NCBI RefSeq assembly: GCF_047553045.1
Contig: NZ_CP180208.1
Span: forward strand, 1,798,001-1,862,000
Direction of reading: 5' to 3'
DNA: 64,000 bases
Source of the DNA: Sphingomonas_L flavalba_A
GTDB taxonomy: Bacteria; Pseudomonadota; Alphaproteobacteria; Sphingomonadales; Sphingomonadaceae
Positions 26,900 to 36,132 of the stretch are shown here, piece after piece. The notes below the pieces were generated by a model. That model was not told the DNA's origin, did no database searches, and worked only from the letters and a program-made list of their open reading frames with translations. Within the stretch, counting starts at the first letter, position 1; each line of letters opens with the position of its first letter. The position numbers and the translations under genes were made by a program.

Positions 26900-27667
26900 A
26901 TGATCCTGCAATGCCCGGAATGCAGCACGCGATACCTGGTTCCCGACAGCGCGATCGGACCGGCCGGGCGCGCGGTGCGCTGCGCGTCATGCCGGCATAG
27001 CTGGTTTCAGGACGGACCGGAGCTTCCCGAAACCCCACCAAAGCCTGCGCCCGCACCTGCGGCGCCCCCGCCCCCCGCCGCGCCGCCGCCGTCGGAAACC
27101 GCCCCGGCTGCCCCGACGACGGCTGCAGAGGCACCGCCTCCCGTCCCCGCCCCGCCGCCGATCGAACGCGCGGCGGAAGAGCCGCAGTCAGCACCGCCGG
27201 CCCCGGCTTATGACAACTTCGCCCATGAACCGCTGTTCAAGCCCCGCCGCAACCCGGCCCGGCGCTGGACGATCGCCGCCGCCGTCGCGGGGTTGTTGAT
27301 GCTCGGTGCAATTGCCGCACTCAGCTATTTCGGCAATTCCGGCACCGCCGGGCTGACCGGCACGCGTAGCAGCGCGGTGCTGCTGCTCGAAGTGCCGAGC
27401 AAGCCGGAACGGCGCACCCTCGCCAGTGGCAATGAGCTGTTCGCCGTCACGGGCCGCGTCATCAACCCGACCGAGACCGCCCAGCGCGTGCCAGACATTC
27501 GCGCCGAACTGCGCGACGCGCAGGGCCGAGTCGTTTATAACTGGACGATCGCGCCGCCGGTCCGCACCCTCGCCCCAAAGGCGAGCGCGGAATTCAACTC
27601 GGCTGAGGTGAACGTGCCCAAAGGATCGCGCGAACTGAACCTGCGCTTCGCCGGCGAACCGGGCTGA
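26900..27667 (+). CDS. MJ0042-type zinc-ribbon protein with one membrane helix
   Basis: 255 aa. The N-terminal zinc ribbon has C5, C8, C28 and C31. A Pro/Ala-rich linker (about residues 45-105), a membrane helix (about residues 125-147) and a DUF3426-like C-terminal domain (VTGRVINPTETAQRVPDIRAEL) follow. Genes of this kind sit divergently from ftsE in many alphaproteobacteria. The function is unknown; the cytosolic zinc ribbon with an exported domain suggests a membrane-tethered sensor or scaffold. Confidence 0.85.
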   Translation: MILQCPECSTRYLVPDSAIGPAGRAVRCASCRHSWFQDGPELPETPPKPAPAPAAPPPPAAPPPSETAPAAPTTAAEAPPPVPAPPPIERAAEEPQSAPPAPAYDNFAHEPLFKPRRNPARRWTIAAAVAGLLMLGAIAALSYFGNSGTAGLTGTRSSAVLLLEVPSKPERRTLASGNELFAVTGRVINPTETAQRVPDIRAELRDAQGRVVYNWTIAPPVRTLAPKASAEFNSAEVNVPKGSRELNLRFAGEPG

Positions 27668-27775
27668 GCGTTCGACACGCCCGGCACCATTTCAGCGGTT
27701 GCGGGGCCAAGACGGCTTTGCTAGAGGCTCGCCCCTACCGGACGCCGGGCACCGACCGGCGGTTGTTACAAGTGT

Positions 27776-27862
27776 GCGGTCGTGGCGGAACTGGTAGACG
27801 CGCAACGTTGAGGTCGTTGTGGCCGAAAGGCCGTGGAAGTTCGAGTCTTCTCGACCGCACCA
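27776..27862 (+). tRNA. tRNA-Leu (anticodon GAG)
   Basis: The acceptor stem GCGGTCG (27776-27782) pairs with CGACCGC (27852-27858), followed by encoded ACCA. The anticodon stem CAACG/CGTTG encloses the loop TTGAGGT, giving anticodon GAG. A long variable arm (GGCC...GGCC) is typical of tRNA-Leu. Its 3' end is the insertion site of the ICE that starts here; the gene remains complete. Confidence 0.96.
27849..27862. other. Left attachment site (attL core)
   Basis: TCTCGACCGCACCA, the 3' end of the tRNA-Leu T-arm/acceptor strand plus CCA. An exact copy lies at 58457-58470 next to the integrase gene. Flanking bases differ on both sides, so 14 bp is the full identity block. Confidence 0.88.
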
Positions 27863-27864
27863 AT

Positions 27865-27889
27865 ATCCTTTGAAAACAAAGGATTTTTT
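27865..27889 (+). terminator. Rho-independent terminator directly after tRNA-Leu
   Basis: ATCCTTTG-AAAA-CAAAGGAT (8-bp perfect stem, 27865-27884) followed by TTTTT. It lies just inside the ICE, so the element supplies the terminator now used by the host tRNA gene. Confidence 0.8.
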
Positions 27890-27984
27890 CGGGGGTTTGG
27901 CACAGTTTGGCACACTGCCAACTCCCGAATATGCTGTGAAGCGTTCAAAAATCGAGACAGTTGGTGCCAGATTTGGCTGGCTTT

Positions 27985-28206
27985 CTACCTGATATTGCGA
28001 GGACGGCCGCCTCGCCCGATCGGCCCGTCGCTATTAACTCTTGCCCACTCCCGAGCAACTTCCGGAAGCCATCGCGGGCGGCCCAGTGCAGCAACGCGTG
28101 GCGGCAGCTTTTCTGGATATTGGGACACCATCCGGCAGACCGTGCTTTCGGTGTAGCCAAGAAACTTTGCTAGCTCCCTCGGCGTCCAGAGAACCTCCTC
28201 ATCCAT
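27985..28206 (-). CDS. AlpA/excisionase-type helix-turn-helix protein
   Basis: 73 aa. The MerR-like wHTH reads WTPRELAKFLGYTESTVCRM, with a GRPRWLPEVAREW second half, as in AlpA regulators and recombination directionality factors. It is the last gene of the trb operon, close to attL. It could bias the integrase toward excision or regulate the element; its location at the end of the transfer operon would link excision to mating. Confidence 0.75.
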   Translation of the reverse strand: MDEEVLWTPRELAKFLGYTESTVCRMVSQYPEKLPPRVAALGRPRWLPEVAREWARVNSDGPIGRGGRPRNIR

Positions 28207-28217
28207 GCCATTTGCCC

Positions 28218-28445
28218 TTACGGTGCGTCCGCCCTCTTCTGAGCCTTGGCAAACGCCCGGTCAGCGGCGAGAAAGTGCTCCAGCATGGCAGGGATGATGT
28301 CCCCCAGCCCGGCATCGCGATCCTCGTGGACGGTCTGATAAAGCGTCAGATACGCGTCGAGCGACTTTTTGAGGTCCGGCATAACGGTGATCGTCAGCTT
28401 GACCGGCGTCCGATCCGGCAGCCTGGAGAGTTTCAGGTCAGCCAT
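28218..28445 (-). CDS. DUF2274 domain protein
   Basis: 75 aa. It starts MADLKLSRLPDRTPVKLTI and contains LDAYLTLYQTVHEDRD, both typical of DUF2274 proteins that follow trbI in proteobacterial ICEs. The ATG overlaps the end of trbI by 8 bp. The role is unknown; conserved linkage suggests a part in transfer or its control. Confidence 0.85.
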   Translation of the reverse strand: MADLKLSRLPDRTPVKLTITVMPDLKKSLDAYLTLYQTVHEDRDAGLGDIIPAMLEHFLAADRAFAKAQKRADAP

Positions 28446-29676
28446 TGGCACCTCCGGGACCGGTCCAGCCGCGAAGCACAATGTCCTTATGGACGACGAT
28501 CCTGAGCGGCCAGCCCGGTCGCACTCGGATCGTGGGCTGGATGTTGAGATTGCGGGTGACCAGCTGATCGCCGGCCCGTGAGCCACTTTGCTGGGCGGAT
28601 TCGCGGATCGCACGGACAAGATCGCTTTCGCTGCTGCCGAAGCTCAGCTCGGTCCCCACCCCAAGCAGTGTCGATAGCGCGACGCCCTTGAGCAGCTGCC
28701 AAGTGTGGACGTCCACCTTGTCGGCCAATCCAGCATAGCCCGCCGTGTCGGTTGCCGGCACATTGTCGATGCGGATCGAGGAGCCGTCGAGCAGGATGAT
28801 CCGCTGCCACACCACGAGCGCGCGTTTCTGACCGAATGCCACGACGCTGTCATAGCTGCCGATCAGGCGCGCGCCTTGGGGAATAAGAAGAGTCCGCCCG
28901 GTCACGCTGTCAAAGACATTCTCGGTCACCTGCGCGGTGACCAGCCCGGGCAGGTCGGAATTGAGCCCGGTGATGAGGCTGGCGCTGATGACGCTGCCCG
29001 CCATTACGGTGTATGGCGAGACGGCCGGCACCAGCCCATGGGGATTGATGTCCCCGGCTTCCTCGTTGTTGCCGAGGAAATCGGCCTTGCGCTGCTGACC
29101 GTTCGGATCTCGCTCGGGATCAAGTGCCAGGCGTGGCTTCGCGTCTCCTGCGGATGGCGGCGGCGATGCCGGTGCCGCCGCTTCGGTCGTCGCGGCGGTA
29201 GACCGGTTGCCCGATATCTGCATCATCACGCCGGATTCGCGCGCGGCCTTGCGCTCGGCGGCTAGCGCCAAGCGCTCGGCTTCCGCAGCCTGCGCGGCCT
29301 GATCCGGGGCGGCCGGCGGCAGCGGAGTGCCAAGCGAACGCTGATGATCGAGGATCGGCTTTCCGAGATCGCCTGGCAGGGGCGGTCCGAGCTGGGGCAC
29401 GTCGCCATAGGTCTTGGGGGCATTGGCGAGCGCGTCGGCCGGGGTCTTGGCACCGGCATCGCTGCGGTCATCGGCGCCTGCCACCACGCGGAAGGTCGCG
29501 GGCTTGAGTGCGACCCAGGCGGCGCCGACGATCGCGGTCGAGCCGAGCGCGGCGAGCGCGATGACGGCGCCGCGCCGAAATCGTACCACACGTCCAGGCG
29601 TGCCGCGCAGCACGAGCGTCTCCGGATCGGCCTTGGGCGGGATAGCGGCGCTCGAGGCGTTTGGCGTGTCGCTCAC
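28438..29676 (-). CDS. trbI: Conjugal transfer protein TrbI (VirB10-like)
   Basis: 412 aa from GTG 29674-29676, overlapping the trbG stop. One membrane helix near residue 40 follows a short cytoplasmic start. A proline-rich periplasmic linker and the VirB10 C-terminal domain follow, including VTENVFDSVTGRTLLIPQGA and the antenna-like region. It spans both membranes and links the outer-membrane core (TrbG) to the inner-membrane ATPases. Confidence 0.94.
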   Translation of the reverse strand: MSDTPNASSAAIPPKADPETLVLRGTPGRVVRFRRGAVIALAALGSTAIVGAAWVALKPATFRVVAGADDRSDAGAKTPADALANAPKTYGDVPQLGPPLPGDLGKPILDHQRSLGTPLPPAAPDQAAQAAEAERLALAAERKAARESGVMMQISGNRSTAATTEAAAPASPPPSAGDAKPRLALDPERDPNGQQRKADFLGNNEEAGDINPHGLVPAVSPYTVMAGSVISASLITGLNSDLPGLVTAQVTENVFDSVTGRTLLIPQGARLIGSYDSVVAFGQKRALVVWQRIILLDGSSIRIDNVPATDTAGYAGLADKVDVHTWQLLKGVALSTLLGVGTELSFGSSESDLVRAIRESAQQSGSRAGDQLVTRNLNIQPTIRVRPGWPLRIVVHKDIVLRGWTGPGGANG

Positions 29677-30656
29677 GATACCCTCCCGCCCCGGCGCCGC
29701 TTCCGCTCGGAATCGGTGCGCGTGATCCGCACGACGCTCTGCTTCTTCTCGCCAAGCCGCAGTTCGGCCGCGCCGAACAGGCGATCGACGACATAGAAGC
29801 GCCCCGACACCCGGTAATTGACAAGCTGGGCATCGCCAGTCGGCCCCAGCACGAACAGGGGCGGTGCTTCGCCCACCGCGATGCTCGCCGGGAATTCGAT
29901 ATAGGTCTGCCTGCCATCGTCGAAGGCACGCAGCGGTCGCCACGGCGGGTTGTCGCCCGTGATCGCGTAACCAAACTGGAGCTGCTCGATCGCCAGACCG
30001 GTTGCGATGGGGGCGGCGGCCCTTTCCTGCTCGGCGGCGCGCCGGATCGCGATCAGCTCGTCTTGCGGATAGGACCAGGAGAGCGCGGCCATGGATGTTG
30101 CCGCGGTGCTTTCGAGCTGGAGATGATAGGCGCGGCGGTCGGTGGTGATGACGAGGTTGGTGGCGAGGCCAGCCGCGAACGGCTTGACGAGGATATGCAC
30201 GCGCTTGCTCTCGCCCGCGCCGCTGGTCGTGTCACCCACCGTCCAGCGCACGGTATCGCCGGCCGCGACCGAGATCACCGCCTCACCCGGCTGCAGGGCG
30301 ATGTCAGTCACGCGTTCCGGCGCGGCAAACAGCCGGTAGAGCACGCCATCGCTGAATGGATAAACCTGAACCGCGTTGACGAACGCTTGGCGCTCGGGCT
30401 CGCGCGTGGCGCTGCGATTGGCGGCGCGGACGCGGAGCTCCGCCGGGGATGGCAGCACGTTGCGATGTCGGACGGGCGCGATGGCGACTGGCACGGCGGC
30501 AGTCGGCAACGGGGGCGATGACCCCACAGAAGGCATCGACGGTATCGGGGTTGAGGTTGACGGCACCGCGTTAGTCGACGGGACAGGTGGCAACGATTGG
30601 GCGGAAGCCGAGGCGATGCCGGCGAGCGCGGTCGCCAGGCCAAGCAGATATTTCAT
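29673..30656 (-). CDS. trbG: Conjugal transfer protein TrbG (VirB9-like)
   Basis: 327 aa. A signal peptide (MKYLLGLATALAGIASASAQ) precedes a Pro/Ser-rich spacer and the VirB9 domain, with VYPFSDGVLYRLFAAPERVTDI at the start and YRVSGRFYVVDRLFGAAELR near the end. It is a periplasmic/outer-membrane core component of the mating channel. An upstream in-frame extension antiparallels trbF and was not used. Confidence 0.93.
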   Translation of the reverse strand: MKYLLGLATALAGIASASAQSLPPVPSTNAVPSTSTPIPSMPSVGSSPPLPTAAVPVAIAPVRHRNVLPSPAELRVRAANRSATREPERQAFVNAVQVYPFSDGVLYRLFAAPERVTDIALQPGEAVISVAAGDTVRWTVGDTTSGAGESKRVHILVKPFAAGLATNLVITTDRRAYHLQLESTAATSMAALSWSYPQDELIAIRRAAEQERAAAPIATGLAIEQLQFGYAITGDNPPWRPLRAFDDGRQTYIEFPASIAVGEAPPLFVLGPTGDAQLVNYRVSGRFYVVDRLFGAAELRLGEKKQSVVRITRTDSERKRRRGGRVS

Positions 30657-31474
30657 GGGCGGGTCTCCGGTTGAGGTTGCGCGGCCGCGGGCGCAGCGAG
30701 ATTGGAGTCGAGCGGCGAGCCGAGCGGGAGGTTCGACGGCAGCGGTGCTGGAACGGGCGTCCGTGGGGACGGTGTCGGCGCTGTCGCCGGGGTATCCAGC
30801 TCGCGGCTCCAGTCGATCGCGTCGACATAGAGGCCGAGCGGGTTCTTCCGCAGCGTGTCCGCGTTCTTCGGCGGCTTGACCTGCACCGTCAGGATCGCGG
30901 TCCAGCGCGACGTCCCGGCAAGGCTGCCACGCTCGAAAGCGCTCTCGATCCACTTCACCTGAAAGCTGGTGTCCGAGGCCCGCACGACGCTGGTGACCTG
31001 CACCGAGACGGTCTTGTCGCCGACATCCGCGAACGGATTGGCGGCGCGGGCATATTCGCCAAGGAAGATCGCGCCTCGAGGGGACGCGAAATCATAGGCC
31101 GAAAGCCAGTTCTCGCGCATCAGGACTGGATCGAGCGACTTGCCGCGGATGTTGGCAATAAACCGGCCGAGGTGCCAGGCGATCTGTGGATCGGTCGGCC
31201 GGTAATCGGTGGCGACGGGCACAACCGCGCGCGCCTCGCCGAGATTGTCGACCTCGACCACATAGGGCACGACACGGCTCTGCATCGACTGCCAGACGAG
31301 CCCCGCCGACAGGCCCGTGGTCAGGAACAGCCCGCCGAACGCCATCAGCCGCCAGTTCTTCGCCTGCGCCCGGGCCGACCCGATCCGCTCGTCCCACAAT
31401 TGTCCGGCGCGTTGGTAGGGCGTCTCGGGTTCGGGCGTCCGCCCGTAGCGCTGCACGGCGCGCTTGAATCGCAT
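30653..31474 (-). CDS. trbF: Conjugal transfer protein TrbF (VirB8-like)
   Basis: 273 aa. It has a short cytoplasmic part, a membrane helix near residue 45 (LMAFGGLFLTTGLSAGLVW), then the VirB8 periplasmic domain with SVQVTSVVRASDTSFQVKW. The Pro-rich C-terminus is typical of ICE TrbF proteins. It acts as an inner-membrane assembly factor of the secretion channel. Confidence 0.93.
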   Translation of the reverse strand: MRFKRAVQRYGRTPEPETPYQRAGQLWDERIGSARAQAKNWRLMAFGGLFLTTGLSAGLVWQSMQSRVVPYVVEVDNLGEARAVVPVATDYRPTDPQIAWHLGRFIANIRGKSLDPVLMRENWLSAYDFASPRGAIFLGEYARAANPFADVGDKTVSVQVTSVVRASDTSFQVKWIESAFERGSLAGTSRWTAILTVQVKPPKNADTLRKNPLGLYVDAIDWSRELDTPATAPTPSPRTPVPAPLPSNLPLGSPLDSNLAAPAAAQPQPETRP

Positions 31475-31479
31475 GGGGA

Positions 31480-32787
31480 TCACTCCTTTTCCTTGATGTC
31501 GGGGGTCGCGGAGGCGCCGCCGCGGTCGCCGTCCTTGAGCGTGTGGTAGGCAAGCTGGCGGCGGTGGCGGGCGTTCTGCTCGGCGCGCAGATTGCGCGCC
31601 CAGGCCGGCGCACCGGCTGCACCCTCGCCGCCCGCTGCCGAGGCGGTGGCTGACGATGATGCCGACGATCCCGATGATCCATTGAGCGCGGACCATGCAG
31701 CCTGGCGGCCGCGCTCGGCTGCGGCACCCAGCCCAAGCGTGCTGCCGATCTTCTGGGCGGCAGCGCCTTTGGCGGCAGCGGCCATGCCGCCGATGCTGGA
31801 ACCGCCGGTTTCACGGCCGAGCTGCGCGGCGGTGGACGCCGCCGTGCCCATCGACGTGCCGGCGCGGATCGCGCTGAGCGCGCCGCCGGCCACACCACGC
31901 GCGGCGGCGACCGCGGCTCCGCCGCCCATCGCGATGGCCGCACCCGCGCCGAGCGCGGTGCCGACAGCGGCGCCCGCACCGAGCTGCGGCGCGCCGGCGA
32001 CCAGACCAGAGGCGATGCCGGGGCCGAAGATGCCGAGCCCGAACAGCGCGAGGCTGGCGAGCACGAGGCTCATCGCCTGGCCGATGTCGGGTTCCTGACC
32101 CTGCAGGGCGGAGACGAATTCCGAGAAGAAGCCCGAGCCGATGCCGACGATCACCGCCAGCACCATGACTTTGATGCCGGATGAGATGACGTTGCCGAGC
32201 ACGCGTTCGGCGAGGAAGCTGGTCCGGTTCCACAGCGAGAACGGCACCAGCACGAACCCGGCGAGCGTGGTGAGCTTGAACTCGATGATCGTGATGAAGA
32301 GCTGCACCGCGAGGATGAAGAAGGCGACGATGACGATCACCCAGGCGATCAGCAGCACCATGATGGTGATGAAATTGTCGAAGAAGGTCGTGAAGCCGAG
32401 CATCTGCGACGCCTGGTCGAGCAGCGGCCAAGCCGCGGTGAACCCGGTTCCTGCAAGCTTGCCGGGCTTCAGGAGATCGTCGGCGGTCATCCCGCCGCCG
32501 CCGGCGGTAAGGCCAAGCCCGGCAAAGGATTTGAAGATGATGTCGGCGAGCGTCGAGAAACTGTTGAGGATCAGCGCGAACGCGCCGACGTAGAGGATTT
32601 TCTTGAGGAAGCGGCCGAGTATGTCGTCCTCACCGCCCATCGCCCAAAACAGGCCGGCGAGCGTGATATCGATGCCGATCAGCACCGTGGTCAGGAAATG
32701 GACGTCGCCACCGAGCAGCCCGAATCCACTGTCGATGTAGCGGATGAAGGCCTGCATGAAGCGGTCGATGATGTTGAGGTCGCCCAA
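31480..32787 (-). CDS. trbL: Conjugal transfer protein TrbL (VirB6-like)
   Basis: 435 aa polytopic membrane protein, IIDRFMQAFIRYIDSGFGLL at the N-terminus, with several hydrophobic segments up to about residue 270. A Gly/Ala/Ser-rich soluble tail follows. Only TTG 32785-32787 or an internal ATG is available as start, because a stop codon lies just upstream in frame. The TTG keeps the conserved N-terminus, so it is preferred. It forms the inner-membrane channel. Confidence 0.9.
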   Translation of the reverse strand: MGDLNIIDRFMQAFIRYIDSGFGLLGGDVHFLTTVLIGIDITLAGLFWAMGGEDDILGRFLKKILYVGAFALILNSFSTLADIIFKSFAGLGLTAGGGGMTADDLLKPGKLAGTGFTAAWPLLDQASQMLGFTTFFDNFITIMVLLIAWVIVIVAFFILAVQLFITIIEFKLTTLAGFVLVPFSLWNRTSFLAERVLGNVISSGIKVMVLAVIVGIGSGFFSEFVSALQGQEPDIGQAMSLVLASLALFGLGIFGPGIASGLVAGAPQLGAGAAVGTALGAGAAIAMGGGAAVAAARGVAGGALSAIRAGTSMGTAASTAAQLGRETGGSSIGGMAAAAKGAAAQKIGSTLGLGAAAERGRQAAWSALNGSSGSSASSSATASAAGGEGAAGAPAWARNLRAEQNARHRRQLAYHTLKDGDRGGASATPDIKEKE

Positions 32788-32820
32788 GGTCGGCAGCTTT
32801 CATCTGTAAGTTTCAAGGGT

Positions 32821-32871
32821 GCCGCGGGGTCCGGCGGCCATGAGGGGGAAAGGCCCTTCGGACCCCGCGGC
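32821..32871. promoter_or_regulatory. Long perfect stem-loop between trbJ and trbL
   Basis: 13-bp perfect arms GCCGCGGGGTCCG (32821-32833) and CGGACCCCGCGGC (32859-32871), loop of 25 nt. It lies in the 139-bp trbJ-trbL gap, the only sizeable gap in this otherwise overlapping operon. It may attenuate transcription, mark an RNA-processing point, or protect mRNA ends. No trbK-like reading frame was found in the gap. Confidence 0.55.
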
Positions 32872-32926
32872 GAGACGGCGTGTTCGGGGGAGCTGGAAGC
32901 ACGCCGCCTCAGCTCGCACTGCCCGC

Positions 32927-33673
32927 CTATTGGGGCGTATAGGCCTGGCCGGTGCCGAGGAATTTCTTCGTCGCGGTCCGCGCTTCCTGTTCGGCCTGGA
33001 CGCGGCGGGCAGCCTCGGTGGCATCGGCGCGATATTGCGCCGCCATCAGGGTCTGGATTTGGAACTGCTGCTTGGCGGTGAGCGCGAGCAGCTGATTGGT
33101 CGCCTGCTGTGCCTGCAACGAGCCTTCTGCTCCCTGGCTGCGCGAAACGATTTCGGCGAGCGTCTGCGCGTCGGTGGAGACATTCTCAACGACCTGGGAC
33201 TGAACCGTCATCGTATGGCGGAACGCATCCATGCTGGCGTCGAGCCGCGACCGAGCGCCGATGACCTGCTGGTTGGTGCGGAGCGCCTGCCCGAAGTCGC
33301 TCGGGAAGAGCCGGCTGAATTTCTGATCCAGTCCCGAGACCTCGAACTTGATCGCCTGCGCCTGGCCCATCAGCCGGTCGATCTGCTGGAGGTTCTGGGT
33401 GATCGCCTGGAGCTGCGGGAAGTCGATCCGCGTAAGATTCTTCGCCTGGTTGATCAGCATCGTCGCTTCGTTCTGCAGCGAATGGATCTGGTTGTTGATC
33501 TGAGTGAGCGTGCGCGCGGCGGTCAGTATGTTCTGGCTGTAATTGCCAGGATCGAACACCGTGATCTGGGCATGAGCCGGCGTGCTCGGAACACTGAGGC
33601 CCATGATGAGCGAACCGACGGCGCTCAAACCGAGCGCCGACGCGATCAGATATTTGCGGGAACGGGAATGCAT
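32927..33673 (-). CDS. trbJ: Conjugal transfer protein TrbJ (VirB5-like)
   Basis: 248 aa with a signal peptide ending AHAQ (about residue 35), then a long helical region rich in Gln (QINNQIHSLQNEATMLINQAKNL). This is the minor pilus-tip protein family. Its ATG overlaps the trbE stop by one base (TAATG). Confidence 0.92.
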   Translation of the reverse strand: MHSRSRKYLIASALGLSAVGSLIMGLSVPSTPAHAQITVFDPGNYSQNILTAARTLTQINNQIHSLQNEATMLINQAKNLTRIDFPQLQAITQNLQQIDRLMGQAQAIKFEVSGLDQKFSRLFPSDFGQALRTNQQVIGARSRLDASMDAFRHTMTVQSQVVENVSTDAQTLAEIVSRSQGAEGSLQAQQATNQLLALTAKQQFQIQTLMAAQYRADATEAARRVQAEQEARTATKKFLGTGQAYTPQ

Positions 33674-36132
33674 TACATTTCTCCTTCTTGGGGGCCTTGG
33701 GAGTTGGGAAAATCGGCGAGCAGCGCGGCGGCCCAATCGAGTCCGGCATCGGTCAGGAAGCGGGCAGCGAAATCGCGTGCCCCATGCTCGGCCAGGATCG
33801 CGTCGATACGGGCCTGCGTGGCGGGATCGGAGGCGCCGCACAGCGCGAGCGCGATTGGCCCCAACCCCAGCTCGAACAGGCGATTGCCGCGCGCGGATTG
33901 CAGATAATATTGCCGCTTGGGCGTCGCCCGGCTGACCAGCTCGATCTGGCGATCGTTGAGCCCGAACCGCTCATAGGTGGCGCGGCTTTGCGGCTCGATC
34001 GCGCGGTCGTTCGGCAGCAATATGCGCTGCGGACAGCTCTCGATGATGGCGGGTGCGATCGAGCTGTCTGCGATGTCGGCGAGCGACTGGGTCGCGAATA
34101 CCACCGCGACATTCTTCTTGCGCAGCGTCTTGAGCCATTCGCGGATGCGCGCGGCGAACAGCGGATGGTCGAGGAATATCCAGGCCTCGTCGAGCACCAG
34201 CAGGGTCGGCCGACCGTCGAACCGCTCCTCGAGCCGGTGGAACAGATAGGTGAGCACGGGCGCGACGACGCCCGCCTGGCCCATCAGCGCCTCGGTCTCG
34301 AAACATTGGACATCGGCGATGGCAAGATCGTCCTCGGCGGCGTCGAGCAGCCGTCCGAACGGTCCTTCCAGCGTGTAGGGCGCGAGCGCCGAGCGCAGCG
34401 CGGTCGATTGCAGCAGCAGCGCCAGACCGGTCAGCGTCCGCTCCTCGATCGGTGCCGTCGCCAAGCTGTTCAGCGCCGACCACAGCGCTTCCTTGATCTC
34501 GGGCGTGACCGCGACGTGCTCGTGGGCCAGCAGCGCCGCGATCCATTCGGCTGCCCAGGCGCGCTCATCGCCGCGGTCGATATGGCGGAGAGGTTGGAAG
34601 GCGATCGCCCGCGCCCCGCCGACATGGTCGCCGCCGAGCCCGAGCGCATGATGCGCGCCGCCCACCGCCAGCACCGCGGCGCGGGCCGAAAAGCCCTTGT
34701 CGAAAACGTAGATCTGCGAATCCGGATAGCGGCGGAACTGGAGCGCGAGCAGCGCAATTAGCACGGACTTGCCGGCTCCCGTCGGGCCGACGATCAGCAT
34801 ATGGCCGACATCGCCGACATGGGTTGCCAGCCGGAACGGGGTCGAACCGCTGGTCTCGGCGTAGAGCAGCGGCGGCCCGCCGAGATGGGCGTTGCGCGCT
34901 GGTCCCGCCCACACGCTCGACAGCGGCATGAGATGCGCGAGATTGAGCGTGTGGACGAGCGGCTGCCGGACGTTCGCGTAAGTGTGCCCGGGCAGCGAGC
35001 CAAGCCATGCCTCCACAGCGTTGATGCTTTCGCGGATGCAGGTGAAGCCGAGCCCGTTGACGATCCGCTCGACCTGGCGAACCTTGTCCTCGACATGGGC
35101 GCGGTCGGTGGCGGACACGGTGATCGTCGTCGTCAGATAGCCGAAGGCGACGTGATCGCCGCCGAGCGCCTGCAGCGCGAGATCAGCATCGACCATCTTA
35201 TTGTCGGCATCGCTGTCGAGCAGCTGGACAGGCTGGTTGTAGATGACTTCGCGCAGTAGCGCGGTGACCGACTTGCGCTTGTTGAACCACTGCCGGCGCA
35301 GCCGGGTCAGCGCCTTGGTGGCGTCGGTCTTGTCGAGCGCGATAAAGCGCGTGACCCAGCGATAGCCGAAATGCTGGTGGTTGAGTGCGTCGAGGATGCC
35401 GGGCCGGCTAAGATTGGGGAAGCCGAGGATGGTGAGCGTGCGCAGATGCACGTCGCCCAGCTGCGGTTCGAGACCGCCGGTGAGCGAAGTGTCGGCCAGC
35501 AGGCCGTCGAGATAGATCGGCGTCTCCGGCACGGCCACATCGTGCGGACGCGTCGAGATCGTGCCGTGCAGATAGGTCAGCGTCTCGGCATCGCCGAGCG
35601 CGCGGATTTCCGGCATGAAGCTCGAGAAGAGATCCAGTGCGCGATCGGTCTCCGCGACGAACGCGGCCAGCGCCTGCCGCCAATCCCGGCCCTGCTTGTC
35701 GTCGCCGCGCTCGATCAATGCGCGCCCGGCGGTGTCCGCCTGGTCGGGCGGCGGCAGGAAGGTGAGCGTCAGATAATAACGACTCTCGAAATGTGCGCCC
35801 GCGCCCTTGAACCCGGCACGGCGCTCTTCGTCGACCAGCCGTGACGCGGGATCGGGAAAATCGCTCGCCGGATAGCCGAGCGCCTCGCGCCGTTCAGCTT
35901 CGATATGAAGCGCCCAGCCGGAACCGAATCGCTTCAGCACGTTGTTGGCGCGTGCGCAGGCCGAGACCAGCTCGGCCTCGGTCGCGGATTCGAGATCAGG
36001 CCCTCGGAACCGCGCGGTGCGCTGGACGCTGCCATCCTTGTTAAGGACCACGCCTGGCGCGATCAGCGCCGCCCATGGCAGATGATCCGCTAGGCGGTCA
36101 GCGCGATTGCGGTACTCGCGAAGCATCAGCAT
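33673..36132 (-). CDS. trbE: Conjugal transfer ATPase TrbE (VirB4-like)
   Basis: 819 aa. The N-terminal CagE/TrbE domain starts MLMLREYRNRADRLADHLPW. Walker A is IVGPTGAGKSVLIALLALQF and Walker B LLVLDEAWIF, with FATQSLADI beyond. It powers pilus assembly and substrate export at the inner membrane. The start overlaps trbD by 7 bp. Confidence 0.96.
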   Translation of the reverse strand: MLMLREYRNRADRLADHLPWAALIAPGVVLNKDGSVQRTARFRGPDLESATEAELVSACARANNVLKRFGSGWALHIEAERREALGYPASDFPDPASRLVDEERRAGFKGAGAHFESRYYLTLTFLPPPDQADTAGRALIERGDDKQGRDWRQALAAFVAETDRALDLFSSFMPEIRALGDAETLTYLHGTISTRPHDVAVPETPIYLDGLLADTSLTGGLEPQLGDVHLRTLTILGFPNLSRPGILDALNHQHFGYRWVTRFIALDKTDATKALTRLRRQWFNKRKSVTALLREVIYNQPVQLLDSDADNKMVDADLALQALGGDHVAFGYLTTTITVSATDRAHVEDKVRQVERIVNGLGFTCIRESINAVEAWLGSLPGHTYANVRQPLVHTLNLAHLMPLSSVWAGPARNAHLGGPPLLYAETSGSTPFRLATHVGDVGHMLIVGPTGAGKSVLIALLALQFRRYPDSQIYVFDKGFSARAAVLAVGGAHHALGLGGDHVGGARAIAFQPLRHIDRGDERAWAAEWIAALLAHEHVAVTPEIKEALWSALNSLATAPIEERTLTGLALLLQSTALRSALAPYTLEGPFGRLLDAAEDDLAIADVQCFETEALMGQAGVVAPVLTYLFHRLEERFDGRPTLLVLDEAWIFLDHPLFAARIREWLKTLRKKNVAVVFATQSLADIADSSIAPAIIESCPQRILLPNDRAIEPQSRATYERFGLNDRQIELVSRATPKRQYYLQSARGNRLFELGLGPIALALCGASDPATQARIDAILAEHGARDFAARFLTDAGLDWAAALLADFPNSQGPQEGEM

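Noticed and set aside
32800..33024. trbK-like small gene between trbJ and trbL
   Set aside because: The frame has no lipoprotein signal, and its sequence is explained by the strong stem-loop and the trbJ 3' end.
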